Made by a program: the position numbers and the translations under genes
NCBI RefSeq assembly: GCF_025060895.1
Contig: NZ_JANZKV010000015.1
Location: forward strand, 1-38,137
Length of the DNA stretch: 38,137 bases
DNA from: Stieleria sedimenti
GTDB taxonomy: Bacteria; Planctomycetota; Planctomycetia; Pirellulales; Pirellulaceae
Direction of reading: 5' to 3'
Notes under the pieces: model-generated
Told to the model about the DNA's origin: nothing
What the model saw: the letters and a program-made list of their open reading frames with translations, nothing else
The model's database searches: none
Shown: piece by piece, positions 1 through 8,320 of the stretch
How positions within the stretch are numbered: the stretch's first letter is position 1
Layout of the letters: every line of letters starts with the position of its first letter

Positions 1-107
1 AAGACCGTCGCTCCGGGCCTGAAATCCGTCCTCTTACTCAGCATCACGGTACTCTTGTTCGATCGGCGGTTCGCGAGACGCTTGATCACGTCGTGCAAAC
101 GATTGAC
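1..107. other. left edge, possible start of a gene leaving the window
   Basis: No complete gene is visible here. On the minus strand an ATG at 44 opens a frame that runs off the left edge (begins MLSKRTDF) and has an AAGAG stretch a little upstream. It could be the 5' end of the next minus-strand gene after moeA. With only 14 codons this cannot be decided. Confidence 0.15.
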
Positions 108-1313
108 TCACCAACGAAACATCGGCCAGGGGCCGGTCGTCGTGGTCATCGGCGGGACGGCGACGTAGCCGTCGCTGCGGCCGAGCGCGACGAGGTCGCC
201 GGATCCCTTGGCGGAGACGAGTTCGGCAGCACCGGTGTCCGTCATCCGTACCAGCAACATGGTGTGCAGTGGAATCGCTTTTTTGGGCGGCTGGACGAGT
301 GTCACCATCGATGGCTTGTCCGGCCATGATGGTTTGCCGGCGATGCGGCGCAGCAAGGGCATCAAGAAGCGGTGGCAGTTGATCGTGGCACTGACCGGAT
401 TGCCGGGTAGCCCGAGAACAAGTTTGCCGTCCTTCGTCGCGGCTCCCAAAATCGGTTTGCCGGGGCGGATCGGCAGCCCGTGAAAGACGATCTCGGCGCC
501 GAGATGCTCGATCGTGTCGGGCACGTAGTCGTAGTCCCCCATCGACACGCCGCCGGTCAGGACCACCACGTCGCAAGCGGCAATCGCGGCGTCGAGCGAT
601 TGCCGCAACGAATCACGATCGTCCTTGACGTGTTCGACGATTTCCAAGATCGCCGACGGGTACTGGCCAAGCATCGCTTCAACGGCGGCGCGATTGCTGT
701 TTCGCAATTGCCAAGGTTCCAGTGCTGGCGTCGCCGGATCGACGACTTCATCACCGGTCGTCAGCACGGCGACTTTGACGCGGCGGTAACAGACTGGCGT
801 TGTGCAGCCAAAGTTCGCCAATGCTGCGACGACGGCCGGTGTGACTTCGGTCCCGATGTCCAAGACGTTTGAGCCGGCCGGTGCGTTTTCACCGCGGCGT
901 CGAATGTGGCTTCCGGAGACCGTCGATTCGATCGCCGCCGGCAAGAAGCGAATCGATGCGTCAAGTTCCTCGGTGTCTTCGCGTTTGACCACGGCCTGGC
1001 AACCGTCGGGAATGATCGCGCCGGTGAAGATGCGTACGACTTGCCCCTCGACCATCGCTGGCGGTGCGGCTCCGGCTTGGCTGATCCCGCTGACCGGAAC
1101 CACCGAGTCGGATTGCAAATCGGACATCCGGATCGCGTAGCCATCCATCGCCGAGACATCCGCCGCCGGACTGTCACGATCGGCCACGATGGATTCCGCG
1201 ATGATTCGCCCGACGGGTTCGGCGACCGGCTCGGTTTCGCCAACGACCGACAGTCGCTCGGCCAAGGCCGCGATCGCCGCGTCCGGGTCGGAGTATTGAA
1301 AAGGCTGTTTCAT
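108..1313 (-). CDS. moeA: molybdopterin molybdenumtransferase MoeA
   Basis: MoeA inserts molybdate into adenylylated molybdopterin, the last common step of molybdenum cofactor synthesis in the cytoplasm. The 401-residue protein has the family length. It shows an N-terminal MoeA region with the DVSAMDGYAI motif, the central MoCF-binding-like domain with VVLTGGVSMGDYDYVP and GLPIRPGKPI, then VLGLPGNPVSA, and a C-terminal beta domain with a GRSDGYVAVPP-type end. The ATG at 1313 is chosen because it overlaps the mobA stop as ATGA and gives the canonical N-terminus; the open frame continues upstream but only in mobA-overlapping sequence. Translational coupling to mobA is likely. The assignment is firm; the exact reaction is inferred from the family. 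Confidence 0.93.
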   Translation of the reverse strand: MKQPFQYSDPDAAIAALAERLSVVGETEPVAEPVGRIIAESIVADRDSPAADVSAMDGYAIRMSDLQSDSVVPVSGISQAGAAPPAMVEGQVVRIFTGAIIPDGCQAVVKREDTEELDASIRFLPAAIESTVSGSHIRRRGENAPAGSNVLDIGTEVTPAVVAALANFGCTTPVCYRRVKVAVLTTGDEVVDPATPALEPWQLRNSNRAAVEAMLGQYPSAILEIVEHVKDDRDSLRQSLDAAIAACDVVVLTGGVSMGDYDYVPDTIEHLGAEIVFHGLPIRPGKPILGAATKDGKLVLGLPGNPVSATINCHRFLMPLLRRIAGKPSWPDKPSMVTLVQPPKKAIPLHTMLLVRMTDTGAAELVSAKGSGDLVALGRSDGYVAVPPMTTTTGPWPMFRW

Positions 1314-1900
1314 GGCTTGGGTGGATGGAGGTTGAGATCGGAAGGCGTGTTGATGTTGTGGCAAGATGCCGCCGAAAGTGGGACGGTGATGATCGGCAAT
1401 GATCGCAGCAGTCGTCGTGGGCTGTATTGTCCAGCATCGATCGACGTACCGATGATGTCGACAAGCGTGACGGGATAAATCGCAATCAATGGTTCGATGT
1501 GCCCGCCCGTTTGATCCGAAACGGCGCACACGACTTGTTCGCGATGGTTGGCGTAAACATCGATCAGCGTTTGCAGATCAGTGGATGTGAGAGAGGGCGT
1601 GTCGACCGGAGTGAAGACGCAGGCATCGAAGCCGTGTTCCACCGCGAAGGATAACGACGCATGGATGCCGGAGATCGGACCGTGGGAATCGGGCGGGTCG
1701 GGGATGCGTTGAACGTCAATGTCACGTTCTGGAGACGAGGAAACGCAGACGGTTTGGCAGTGTGCTTGCAGTCGACGGCAGGCGTGGTCAAGAAACGTTT
1801 GCCCTTGTCGCGTCGTCAACGCCGCTTTGTCGCGTCCCATGCGTTTGGACGCGCCGCCGCAAAGGACGACGCCGAGCAGTTTGGGAGCGTGGAGCGGCAT
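1310..1900 (-). CDS. mobA: molybdenum cofactor guanylyltransferase MobA
   Basis: MobA transfers GMP from GTP to molybdenum cofactor, giving the MGD form used by DMSO-reductase-family enzymes. The 196-residue protein opens with the nucleotide-binding signature LCGGASKRMGRDKAAL, followed by a PDPPDSHGPISGI segment and VFTPVDTPSLT, which fit the metal-binding and acceptor parts of this fold. The ATG at 1900 is preferred; a TTG three codons upstream is possible. The gene shares 4 bases (ATGA) with moeA, so the two form a cofactor operon. No convincing Shine-Dalgarno is seen, which is common here. A related nucleotidyltransferase role is possible, but the neighbour moeA supports MobA. Confidence 0.9.
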   Translation of the reverse strand: MPLHAPKLLGVVLCGGASKRMGRDKAALTTRQGQTFLDHACRRLQAHCQTVCVSSSPERDIDVQRIPDPPDSHGPISGIHASLSFAVEHGFDACVFTPVDTPSLTSTDLQTLIDVYANHREQVVCAVSDQTGGHIEPLIAIYPVTLVDIIGTSIDAGQYSPRRLLRSLPIITVPLSAASCHNINTPSDLNLHPPKP

Positions 1901-1992
1901 GGGCAGCAAGCGAAGTGGTGCATCGAGGATGTGAAATCACCCTCCCGCACAGAGGTCGAGCGGTTTTTTAGTCGTTGATATGATAGGGTTTT

Positions 1993-2136
1993 GTCACTCT
2001 CCCCCTGGGAGAGTCGAGCGTAGCGAGGAGAGGGTTTGCGTTGGTGCTTGGGTCGCCCAGCAAGAGTGAAGTGAACGCCGCGATTCACCGTTCGACCTCC
2101 CCTCGCTTCGCTCGACCCTCCTGCCAGGAAGGTGAC
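1993..2136. repeat. long imperfect inverted repeat between mobA and the CMD gene
   Basis: The 297-bp gap upstream of mobA holds an inverted repeat with outer arms GTCAC (1993-1997) and GTGAC (2132-2136) and inner arms of about 30 nt (2004-2033 and 2096-2128). The inner arms share the GTCGAGCG-AGCGAGG core with a few mismatches. It looks like a dispersed intergenic planctomycete repeat. It may insulate mobA-moeA from the upstream gene pair, but no poly-T tract marks it as a classic terminator. No gene is visible in the gap. Confidence 0.6.
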
Positions 2137-2206
2137 TCGATAACTTGTACGGGAGGGTTATTTCTTGACTTGGTGCACACCGGGTAGGACGCGACAACGG
2201 GGGTGT

Positions 2207-2524
2207 TCACGACGCGCTTTGCTTGTCGATCACGTCTTCGACCCAGGACTTGGCTCGCATCATGGTGGGGAAACCGATCGTCGGGGCGGAGACGACTGCG
2301 ACGTGCCGCAGGTCATCGGGCGTGCAGCCGGCTTCGAGCGCTTTGCGGCAATGCGAATGGGCGGCACCTTCCAGTCCGGCGCCCAGTGAAATCGCCAGCT
2401 TGACCAGGGCGACCTCGCGGGCCGACAGCGGACCGGCTTCTTTGGCGGCCTTCCCGAATGCCTCATAGGATTGCATCAGGTCGGGATAGTCCGAGTGCAT
2501 TTTCTTGTAGGGTTTCGGAATCAT
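2207..2524 (-). CDS. carboxymuconolactone decarboxylase (CMD/AhpD-like) family protein
   Basis: This 105-residue all-helical protein matches the CMD fold by pattern: SAREVALVKLAISLGAG, then AAHSHCRKALEAGCTPDDL and a hydrophobic helix ending in IGFPTMMRA. True AhpD peroxidase partners carry a CxxC pair. Here the active-site helix reads HSHC with one cysteine, so a disulfide-reductase role is doubtful and the substrate is unknown. Its ATG overlaps the stop of the tetrapyrrole fusion gene by 4 bases (ATGA), which implies co-translation with it. The link to haem/sirohaem synthesis is suggestive only. The assignment to the superfamily is good; the function is open. Confidence 0.85.
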   Translation of the reverse strand: MIPKPYKKMHSDYPDLMQSYEAFGKAAKEAGPLSAREVALVKLAISLGAGLEGAAHSHCRKALEAGCTPDDLRHVAVVSAPTIGFPTMMRAKSWVEDVIDKQSAS

Positions 2525-4014
2525 GATTGTTGAACGATCTCGTTGAGGAGTGCTTCGAGGGTAAAGGGATTCGCGACGGCATGAACGGTCAGGCCCCGTT
2601 CTTCCAAGGCGGCGGCAGTGACGGGTGAGATCGCGGCGAGTCGGACTTGTTTCAACCGATCGCCGTACAAACGAGACAGGTTGATTGCCGTCGCGCTGCT
2701 GGTCACGGTGACCCAATCGATCTTTCCATCGTCCATCGCCTCGAGGATCGACGGATCGGCGGAGTCGACGTCGACATTTTGATAGGCGACGACTTCGTGC
2801 ACCTCGGCTCCGGCGTCTTTCAGTTTGCTCGGCAGTTCGTCGCTGCCACGGCTGGCGCGGATGATCGTGATCGACTGACCCGCCGCCGTGGATTGCAACT
2901 GGTCCACCAAGGACGCGGCCCGATAGTCCTCCGGTAAGATATCGGTGCGGATGCCCTGTTCCAACAACTTCAGTCCTGTCTTTTTGCCAATCACGGCGAC
3001 GGAGACCCCGGCCAGCCGACGGGCGTCGTATTGCAATTCGTGCAGGCGGCGAAAGTAATGTTCCACGCCGTTGGCACTGCAAAAAATCAGCAGATCGGTG
3101 TGGCCGAGATTTTCGATCGAATGGTCCAGCGCGGTGAAGTCTTCGATCGGTTTGACGGCGATTGCGGGGGCGATCAGGGGATAGCCGCCCAAGTCACGGA
3201 TCGCATCGGCGAGCACGTCGGCCTGATCCGCCGGCCGCGTAACCAGGATGGTTTGACCGTGCAGCGGCCGATGCTGGGCCCATCGCATCGAATCGGCCAG
3301 TGTCGTGACGGCACCGACGATCGCAATCACCGGCGGGCGAAAGTTGCTCGCGGGGGTGAGCCGCTGGGCGACTTCATCGAGCCGGCAGTGGAGGGTGGTC
3401 TGATCGGGCAAACTGCAGCGTCGGACGAGGGCGGTCGGGGTCGCGGGGTCTTTACCGGCGGTGATCAACGCGTCGGTCCAAACCTTTGCCGTCGTCACAC
3501 CCATGTAGATCACCAGGGTGCCGGGAAATCGGGCCAAGGCGTCCCAATCCAGCGCCGATTCGCTCTTTCCGGGTTGTTCGTGACCGGTGACCAAGGCGAC
3601 GGCGGAGGCCAATTTTCGGTCGGTGATCGGGATGCCGGCGTAGGACCCGGCGGCCAGCGCGGCGGTGATGCCGGGGACGATTTCGAAGGCGATGCCGGCC
3701 TGATTCAAGGCGTCGACCTCTTCGGAGGTGCGGGCAAACACGGCCGGATCGCCGCCTTTGAGTCGAGCGACCGTCTTTCCCAAGGCCGCGTGACGCAGCA
3801 TTTCCTGGATGATTTCGTCTTGCCGCCAGATCCGCGATTGCCCGTGTTTTCCCACGCAAATGTGCTCGGCAGCAGGCGCCAACGCCAGAATTTCGGCGTT
3901 GCTCAAGCCGTCGTAGAGCACGACGTCAGCCCCCCGCAGACATCGAGCCCCCCGGAGGGTCAGCAGTTCCGGGTCGCCAGGGCCGGCACCGATCAGATAA
4001 ACAATTGGTTTCAT
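2521..4014 (-). CDS. uroporphyrinogen-III C-methyltransferase / uroporphyrinogen-III synthase fusion
   Basis: The 497-residue protein has two domains. Residues 1 to about 245 are a SUMT (CobA/CysG C-terminal) methyltransferase, with VYLIGAGPGDPELLTLRG at the SAM-binding entrance, LKGGDPAVFAR and the VPGITAA loop. Residues 260-497 are a HemD-type synthase, with GQTILVTRPADQAD at its start and a WVTVTSSAT segment. The enzyme would cyclise hydroxymethylbilane to uroporphyrinogen III and methylate it to precorrin-2, feeding sirohaem or cobalamin. Such fusions are known in several phyla. The precorrin-2 dehydrogenase/ferrochelatase part of CysG is absent and must be encoded elsewhere. The ATG at 4014 gives the canonical N-terminus; 21 upstream in-frame codons are not family-like. 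rpsT lies divergently 247 bp away. Confidence 0.93.
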   Translation of the reverse strand: MKPIVYLIGAGPGDPELLTLRGARCLRGADVVLYDGLSNAEILALAPAAEHICVGKHGQSRIWRQDEIIQEMLRHAALGKTVARLKGGDPAVFARTSEEVDALNQAGIAFEIVPGITAALAAGSYAGIPITDRKLASAVALVTGHEQPGKSESALDWDALARFPGTLVIYMGVTTAKVWTDALITAGKDPATPTALVRRCSLPDQTTLHCRLDEVAQRLTPASNFRPPVIAIVGAVTTLADSMRWAQHRPLHGQTILVTRPADQADVLADAIRDLGGYPLIAPAIAVKPIEDFTALDHSIENLGHTDLLIFCSANGVEHYFRRLHELQYDARRLAGVSVAVIGKKTGLKLLEQGIRTDILPEDYRAASLVDQLQSTAAGQSITIIRASRGSDELPSKLKDAGAEVHEVVAYQNVDVDSADPSILEAMDDGKIDWVTVTSSATAINLSRLYGDRLKQVRLAAISPVTAAALEERGLTVHAVANPFTLEALLNEIVQQS

Positions 4015-4261
4015 GCGGATAATTGAGCGTAATGGGCGGGTTTTTCGTAGTCCCGGACTGCCGTGATCGGGCCACAAAACAGAGTTCCAAGTTGACTCTG
4101 GACAGCGAGACCAGGCATCGCCATACTACGCGGCCCTCAAATTGGGCGAAATCAAGCCCATGGGCGGCGAGTGCGCCAACTGTCAGCCAAGAAGTACGAA
4201 CTGGACTCTCGGCCGATCGTCCCCTGAAACGAACATTTTCCGGCAACCATTACGTAACGAA

Positions 4262-4525
4262 ATGCCAAACACAGCGAGTGCCAAGAAACGGCTCCGTCAA
4301 AACGACAAGCGACGCCAACACAACCGTACCCTCCGCAGCCGGATGCGCACGCAGCTTCGTCGCGTCCGCGAAGCCGTCGCGGCGGGCGACAGCGAAACGG
4401 CTCAATCGGAGTTTCGTGTCGCCACCAAGCGACTCGATCAAGCCGCTGCGAAGAACTTGATTCACAAGAACGCAGCCGCTCGCAGCAAGAGCCGATTGAG
4501 TAAGCTGGTCAAGTCGGTCGCGTAG
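4262..4525 (+). CDS. rpsT: 30S ribosomal protein S20
   Basis: This 87-residue, strongly basic protein ([17 protein letters not shown]..., ending in [10 protein letters not shown]) has the length and pattern of bS20, which binds 16S rRNA early in 30S assembly. The ATG at 4262 matches the conserved MPN(T/I)xSAKKR start; the open frame upstream is not S20-like. It stands alone, divergent from the tetrapyrrole gene, with a 247-bp leader (4015-4261). A TTGACT hexamer lies near 4093 in that leader, but I could not place a well-spaced -10 box. No clear Shine-Dalgarno precedes the ATG. Confidence 0.96.
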   Translation: MPNTASAKKRLRQNDKRRQHNRTLRSRMRTQLRRVREAVAAGDSETAQSEFRVATKRLDQAAAKNLIHKNAAARSKSRLSKLVKSVA

Positions 4526-4535
4526 TTTTTCTCTC

Positions 4536-4699
4536 GTTCCAAGGCGGAGCCCTACGCCGTGAACGATTTATGTCCTGTGTTTGACGAGGTTTTAGCGGCA
4601 GGGCGCAAGCCCTCCGGTTCCGCTTCTTTGCCAACACACCGGAGGGCTCGCGCCCTACCGCTGAAGAGTCGTTCACGGCGTAGGCCGGAGCCTGGGAAC
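4536..4699. repeat. nested double inverted repeat (cruciform-like)
   Basis: Outer arms of about 31 nt (4536-4566 and 4669-4699) share CCTACGCCGTGAACGA exactly and are otherwise slightly diverged. Nested inside are 25-nt arms (4594-4618 and 4638-4662) built on AGCGG-AGGGCGC-AGCCCTCCGGT with two mismatches. It separates the convergent rpsT and dinG genes. It could act as a transcription barrier, but its organisation looks more like a dispersed palindromic element. Confidence 0.75.
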
Positions 4700-4712
4700 A
4701 AGGTTGACGAGC

Positions 4713-4734
4713 GCAAGCTGGAAGCGTACGCCAC
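4713..4734 (-). repeat. 22-nt interspersed repeat directly behind the dinG stop
   Basis: The sequence GCAAGCTGGAAGCGTACGCCAC on the plus strand recurs at 13695-13716 with one difference (T for G). Read on the minus strand, both copies follow a stop codon within a few bases: dinG here, the membrane protein at 13722 in the other case. Confidence 0.6.
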
Positions 4735-6797
4735 TATCGTTTTCGTGGCACTTTGGAGACGAAGTGCACCGGTTGGTCCGGCAACGATTCGAGGAACAGC
4801 TTGCCGTAGCGTTTGGTACAAACGCGGGGGTCGAGCACGACCACCATGCCGCGATCGGATCGGGTGCGGATCAAGCGGCCGACGCCTTGACGAAATTTGA
4901 TCGCGGCTTCGGGCAACTGATAGTCCGTGAAGGGATTGCCGCCGCTCTTTCGAATCGCATCGAGTCGTGCTTCGAGCAGTGGATGGTCGGGAACGGCAAA
5001 CGGCAACTTGGTGATGATCACGTTGGTCAACGCATCACCGGGGACATCCACGCCCTGCCAAAAACTGTCCGTGCCGAACAGCACGCCGGGGCTCTTCTTG
5101 AACGCCTCGACCATCTGCGAGCGGCTTTGATCGCCGCCTTGGGTGTACAGCGAGAGATTCTCCGACGCCAGCCAACTGCTCAACCGGCTGGCGCATTGCT
5201 TGAGCAATCCGTAGCTGGTGAACAACACAAACGCACGGCCGCCGGAATGTTCGACAAAGCGTTTGATCTGGTCCGGCAACGCGCGTTCAAACGCGTCGCG
5301 CTCTTTGGACGGATCGGGCAGATCGCGGACGACGACGATCTGTGATTGTTTGGGATAATCAAAGGGGCTGCCGACGCGGACCGACATGCCACCGGTGAGC
5401 CCGACGCGAGAGCGAAAGAACTTGAACTTGTCGTCGTTGCCCGATGCGATCGTCGCGCTGGTCATCACCACGCTGCGGATCATCTTGCTTTGAAACAGAC
5501 ACTCGCGCAATGCCGATCCCACGTCGATCGGTGACGAAGAGAGCTGCACCCGGTCCATGCCGCTCCGGGTAGGCGTGGCTTCGACCCAGAAAACGGTGTC
5601 CTCGTCTTCCTGTTTCAGCCAGCGATCGAGCGAAGAGCTCAACAACATCAGACGGTCGTGCGAGGATTCGAAATCCATGCGATCCGACTCTTCTTTCTGC
5701 CCTTGAGCCTGGGTCAATAATTTCAACGCCAGCTCCTTCATCGGTTTGGAAAGCGAGTTGCGGACCACGTCGGGTGCGGCGACGCGACCGTTGCCGGGCG
5801 CGTGATCGCGCCGCCAATCCAGGATGTCGGCAAAAAACGTGCTGTGGGCAAATCGCAGCCGGTCGACTTCTTGCTGCAGCCCGCGCAGATCTTTCTCGAC
5901 CAACAATCCTTTCTGTTTGCGGTCGTTGTACAGCCGATCAAACAGAAACGTGAATTGCCCGCTGGTCAATCGCAGCCCCAAGTGTTCGCCCGCGACGGCT
6001 TCGGCAGTGTGGCATTCGTCCAAAATCACCGCGTCGTAGTCGGGCAACAATGCCACACCTTCGTTGCGGAGGGCGAGGTCGCTGAAGAACAATGCGTGAT
6101 TGACGATCAACAACTGCGCGTTGGTGGCTCGGCGACGGGCCCGAAAGTAGAAACAGTCTTTGAAGTGGTCGCACTTCTTTCTCAGACAATTGCCGGTGTC
6201 GCTGACGATTTCGTCCCAGACTTCGCGGTCGGGTTTGAACGGCATCGACGCCAAGCTGCCGTCGCTCGATTCGGCCGCCCATTTCTGGGTGTGGCGAAGT
6301 TGTTGGTACTGGATGTCGGACCCCAGCAGCGAAGTCATTTTGCCCAGTGTGCGCTCCAGCCGTCGCTTGGAAAGATAATTGCTCCGCCCCTTGACCAGCA
6401 CGCTGGAAAACTCGCGCGGAATGACGCTGTTGAGCAACGGAACGTCTTTGGCAATCAGTTGCTCTTGCAGACTGATCGTGTGTGTCGAAATCAAGACGCG
6501 GGGGCGGCGCGTCTTTTCGTCGGAGGTTTTGATGATCGGCTCGCCGGTCGCGTGCAACACGGCCGGCACCAGATAGGCAAAGCTCTTTCCGGTGCCCGTG
6601 CCCGCCTCGGCGACCAGGTGCTGACCCGTTTGCAGTGCCTTGGCGACGGCGTTGGCCATCTGCAACTGCTGCTCACGGGGCTCGTAATTCGGCATCCTGG
6701 CCGCGATACGCCCCTGGACGCCGAGAATCGAATCGACTGTCAGTTCGTCTTCGGTCAATCGAGGGCCACGTGAGTGGGGCAAGCGGTCGGGTGTCAC
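4734..6797 (-). CDS. DinG-family ATP-dependent DNA helicase (XPD-like)
   Basis: This 687-residue superfamily 2 helicase probably unwinds forked or D-/R-loop DNA during repair. It has a Walker A AEAGTGTGKS around residues 63-72, a DECH box at 260-263, FGTDSFWQGVDVPGD near the C-terminal motor domain and GVGRLIRTRSDRG as motif VI. Cysteines 204, 209 and 215 (CLRKKCDHFKDC) have the spacing of three of the four Fe-S ligands of E. coli DinG. The usual first ligand, in the GRSNYLC motif, is replaced by Ser143 (GRSNYLS). The start is GTG at 6797 and is uncertain; the next in-frame Met (residue 35) would cut the conserved N-terminus. It is divergent from recA across a shared 400-bp region with a palindrome, which suggests damage-linked control. 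Confidence 0.9.
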   Translation of the reverse strand: MTPDRLPHSRGPRLTEDELTVDSILGVQGRIAARMPNYEPREQQLQMANAVAKALQTGQHLVAEAGTGTGKSFAYLVPAVLHATGEPIIKTSDEKTRRPRVLISTHTISLQEQLIAKDVPLLNSVIPREFSSVLVKGRSNYLSKRRLERTLGKMTSLLGSDIQYQQLRHTQKWAAESSDGSLASMPFKPDREVWDEIVSDTGNCLRKKCDHFKDCFYFRARRRATNAQLLIVNHALFFSDLALRNEGVALLPDYDAVILDECHTAEAVAGEHLGLRLTSGQFTFLFDRLYNDRKQKGLLVEKDLRGLQQEVDRLRFAHSTFFADILDWRRDHAPGNGRVAAPDVVRNSLSKPMKELALKLLTQAQGQKEESDRMDFESSHDRLMLLSSSLDRWLKQEDEDTVFWVEATPTRSGMDRVQLSSSPIDVGSALRECLFQSKMIRSVVMTSATIASGNDDKFKFFRSRVGLTGGMSVRVGSPFDYPKQSQIVVVRDLPDPSKERDAFERALPDQIKRFVEHSGGRAFVLFTSYGLLKQCASRLSSWLASENLSLYTQGGDQSRSQMVEAFKKSPGVLFGTDSFWQGVDVPGDALTNVIITKLPFAVPDHPLLEARLDAIRKSGGNPFTDYQLPEAAIKFRQGVGRLIRTRSDRGMVVVLDPRVCTKRYGKLFLESLPDQPVHFVSKVPRKR

Positions 6798-6924
6798 TAC
6801 TCAACTAACATACGGGCGGAGACCATAAAGCGGAACTCGGTCGCATCGAGATCCACTGGCCGAGGCGATCCCACCGCACTGCCACGGGGACCCCCATTTG
6901 CTAGCAAACTGGTCGGATCGGGGG

Positions 6925-6957
6925 TTCTGTACGGGGGCGTACAGAAAAGACGTACAG
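6925..6957. promoter_or_regulatory. candidate SOS-type operator: 9-4-9 palindrome plus third half-site between dinG and recA
   Basis: TTCTGTACG (6925-6933), GGGG, CGTACAGAA (6938-6946) form a perfect 9-bp inverted repeat with a 4-bp spacer. A third half-site CGTACAG (6951-6957) repeats 13 bp downstream. It lies about 130 bp from the dinG start and 250 bp from the recA start. The CTGT/ACAG ends recall LexA operators, but CTG-N12-CAG is two bases longer than the E. coli box, so it would be a different class. Assignment as an operator is inference. Confidence 0.5.
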
Positions 6958-7148
6958 TGAATCGGTCCGCGGAAGATTTCGGCGGACCGTTGCGAATGAC
7001 CAGAGGTGTCTTTGCGGCGGCGATAAATCGGATGTCACCGACGGGTTTTCCACGTCGGTTTGGTTGTGACAGGCGGCGCCCGCGGTTAAGTTTCTGGTGG
7101 CGTCGCGAACCGCTCCGGGGGGTCCGGTCGAGCGGAGTGGCGTGTGGG

Positions 7149-7190
7149 CTTTTCCACTCGTCGGACTTTTCCACTCTGGAATCAGAAGGA
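7149..7190 (+). promoter_or_regulatory. recA leader: 11-nt direct repeat and ribosome binding site
   Basis: CTTTTCCACTC occurs twice (7149-7159 and 7166-7176, 17-nt period) just before the AGAAGGA Shine-Dalgarno at 7184-7190, which sits 7 nt from the recA ATG. The RBS fixes the recA start. The meaning of the repeat is unknown. The rest of the 6798-7197 gap shows no gene. Confidence 0.5.
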
Positions 7191-7197
7191 ATTAAAC

Positions 7198-8319
7198 ATG
7201 GCAAAGAAGAAAGCAGCTGCAAAGGGTCCCAAGGTGGATCCGAATTTGAAAGCCGTTTTGGAGCGCGAGCCGGGCTTGGCGACGACCCTTCAGCAGATCG
7301 AAAAATCGTTCGGCGAAGGATCGATCATGCCGTTGGGTGCGTCGACGCGTTTAGACATCGAAGGCATTCCGACGGGCAGTTTGTCGCTGGACATGGCCCT
7401 CGGTGGACAGGGGATTCCACGTGGCCGGATCATCGAAATTTTCGGTCCGGAATCCAGTGGTAAGACGACGTTGGCGCTGCATGTGTGTGCCGAAGCCCAA
7501 AAGCAAGGTGGGATCGCGGCGATCATCGATGCCGAACACGCGTTTGACCCCAGCTGGGCGAAGAAGCTGGGTGTCGAATTGGACACGCTGTTGGTCAGCC
7601 AGCCGGGCAGTGGCGAAGAGGCGATGCAGATTTGTGAGATGCTGATCAAGAGCAACGCCGTCGACACGATCGTGATCGACTCGGTCGCGGCCCTGGTTCC
7701 CAAGAAAGAACTGGAGGGAGAGATCGGTGACAGCCACGTCGGTTTGCAAGCTCGATTGATGAGTCAAGCGATGCGAAAGTTGACCGGTGCGATCGCCAAG
7801 AGCAAGTGCGCGGTGATCTTCATCAACCAGATTCGGGAAAAGGTCGGCGTGATGTTTGGCAGCCCTGAGACGACACCGGGCGGACGGGCGCTGAAGTTCT
7901 ACAGTTCTTGCCGGATCGATGTCCGTCGCATCGGCGCACTCAAAGACGGCGAAGAGCAAGTCGGCCAGCGGGTCAAAGCCAAGATCGTCAAGAACAAGGT
8001 CGCACCTCCGTTCCGCATCGCCGAATTCGACATGATGCACAACAACGGCATCAGCTACGAAGGCGACCTGCTGGACCTGGGAACGACCCACAAAGTCGTC
8101 AACCGCAGCGGTGCTTGGTTCAAGTACGGTGAAACGTACTTGGGTCAGGGCAAGGAGAAGGCACGCAACTTCTTGATCGAGAACACCGACGTGGCCGAAG
8201 AGATCAGACAGAAGGTGATGGTAGCCGGCGGATTCGGTCCTCCGGTGGACGAAGCACCGATGATCGACGACGCCTCCGAGCTGGACGTCGAAGCCGGCGA
8301 AGAAGTCGCCAATTCGTAA
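7198..8319 (+). CDS. recA: recombinase RecA
   Basis: RecA forms the nucleoprotein filament that drives homologous recombination and promotes LexA self-cleavage. The 373-residue protein has the family length. It shows the Walker [14 protein letters not shown], the [10 protein letters not shown] motif, [11 protein letters not shown] (Walker B region), the L1/L2 loop area around [21 protein letters not shown], and [14 protein letters not shown] Lys/Ala-rich N-terminus ([12 protein letters not shown]) precedes the core, and the C-terminus is acidic as usual. The ATG at 7198 has a strong RBS. No recX or lexA is adjacent; the gene diverges from a DinG helicase instead. Confidence 0.98.
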   Translation: MAKKKAAAKGPKVDPNLKAVLEREPGLATTLQQIEKSFGEGSIMPLGASTRLDIEGIPTGSLSLDMALGGQGIPRGRIIEIFGPESSGKTTLALHVCAEAQKQGGIAAIIDAEHAFDPSWAKKLGVELDTLLVSQPGSGEEAMQICEMLIKSNAVDTIVIDSVAALVPKKELEGEIGDSHVGLQARLMSQAMRKLTGAIAKSKCAVIFINQIREKVGVMFGSPETTPGGRALKFYSSCRIDVRRIGALKDGEEQVGQRVKAKIVKNKVAPPFRIAEFDMMHNNGISYEGDLLDLGTTHKVVNRSGAWFKYGETYLGQGKEKARNFLIENTDVAEEIRQKVMVAGGFGPPVDEAPMIDDASELDVEAGEEVANS

Positions 8320-8320
8320 G

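Noticed and set aside
2521..4262. Cobalamin or other riboswitch before the tetrapyrrole gene
   Set aside because: The 247-bp region between the fusion gene and rpsT shows no B12-box-like sequence I could recognise.
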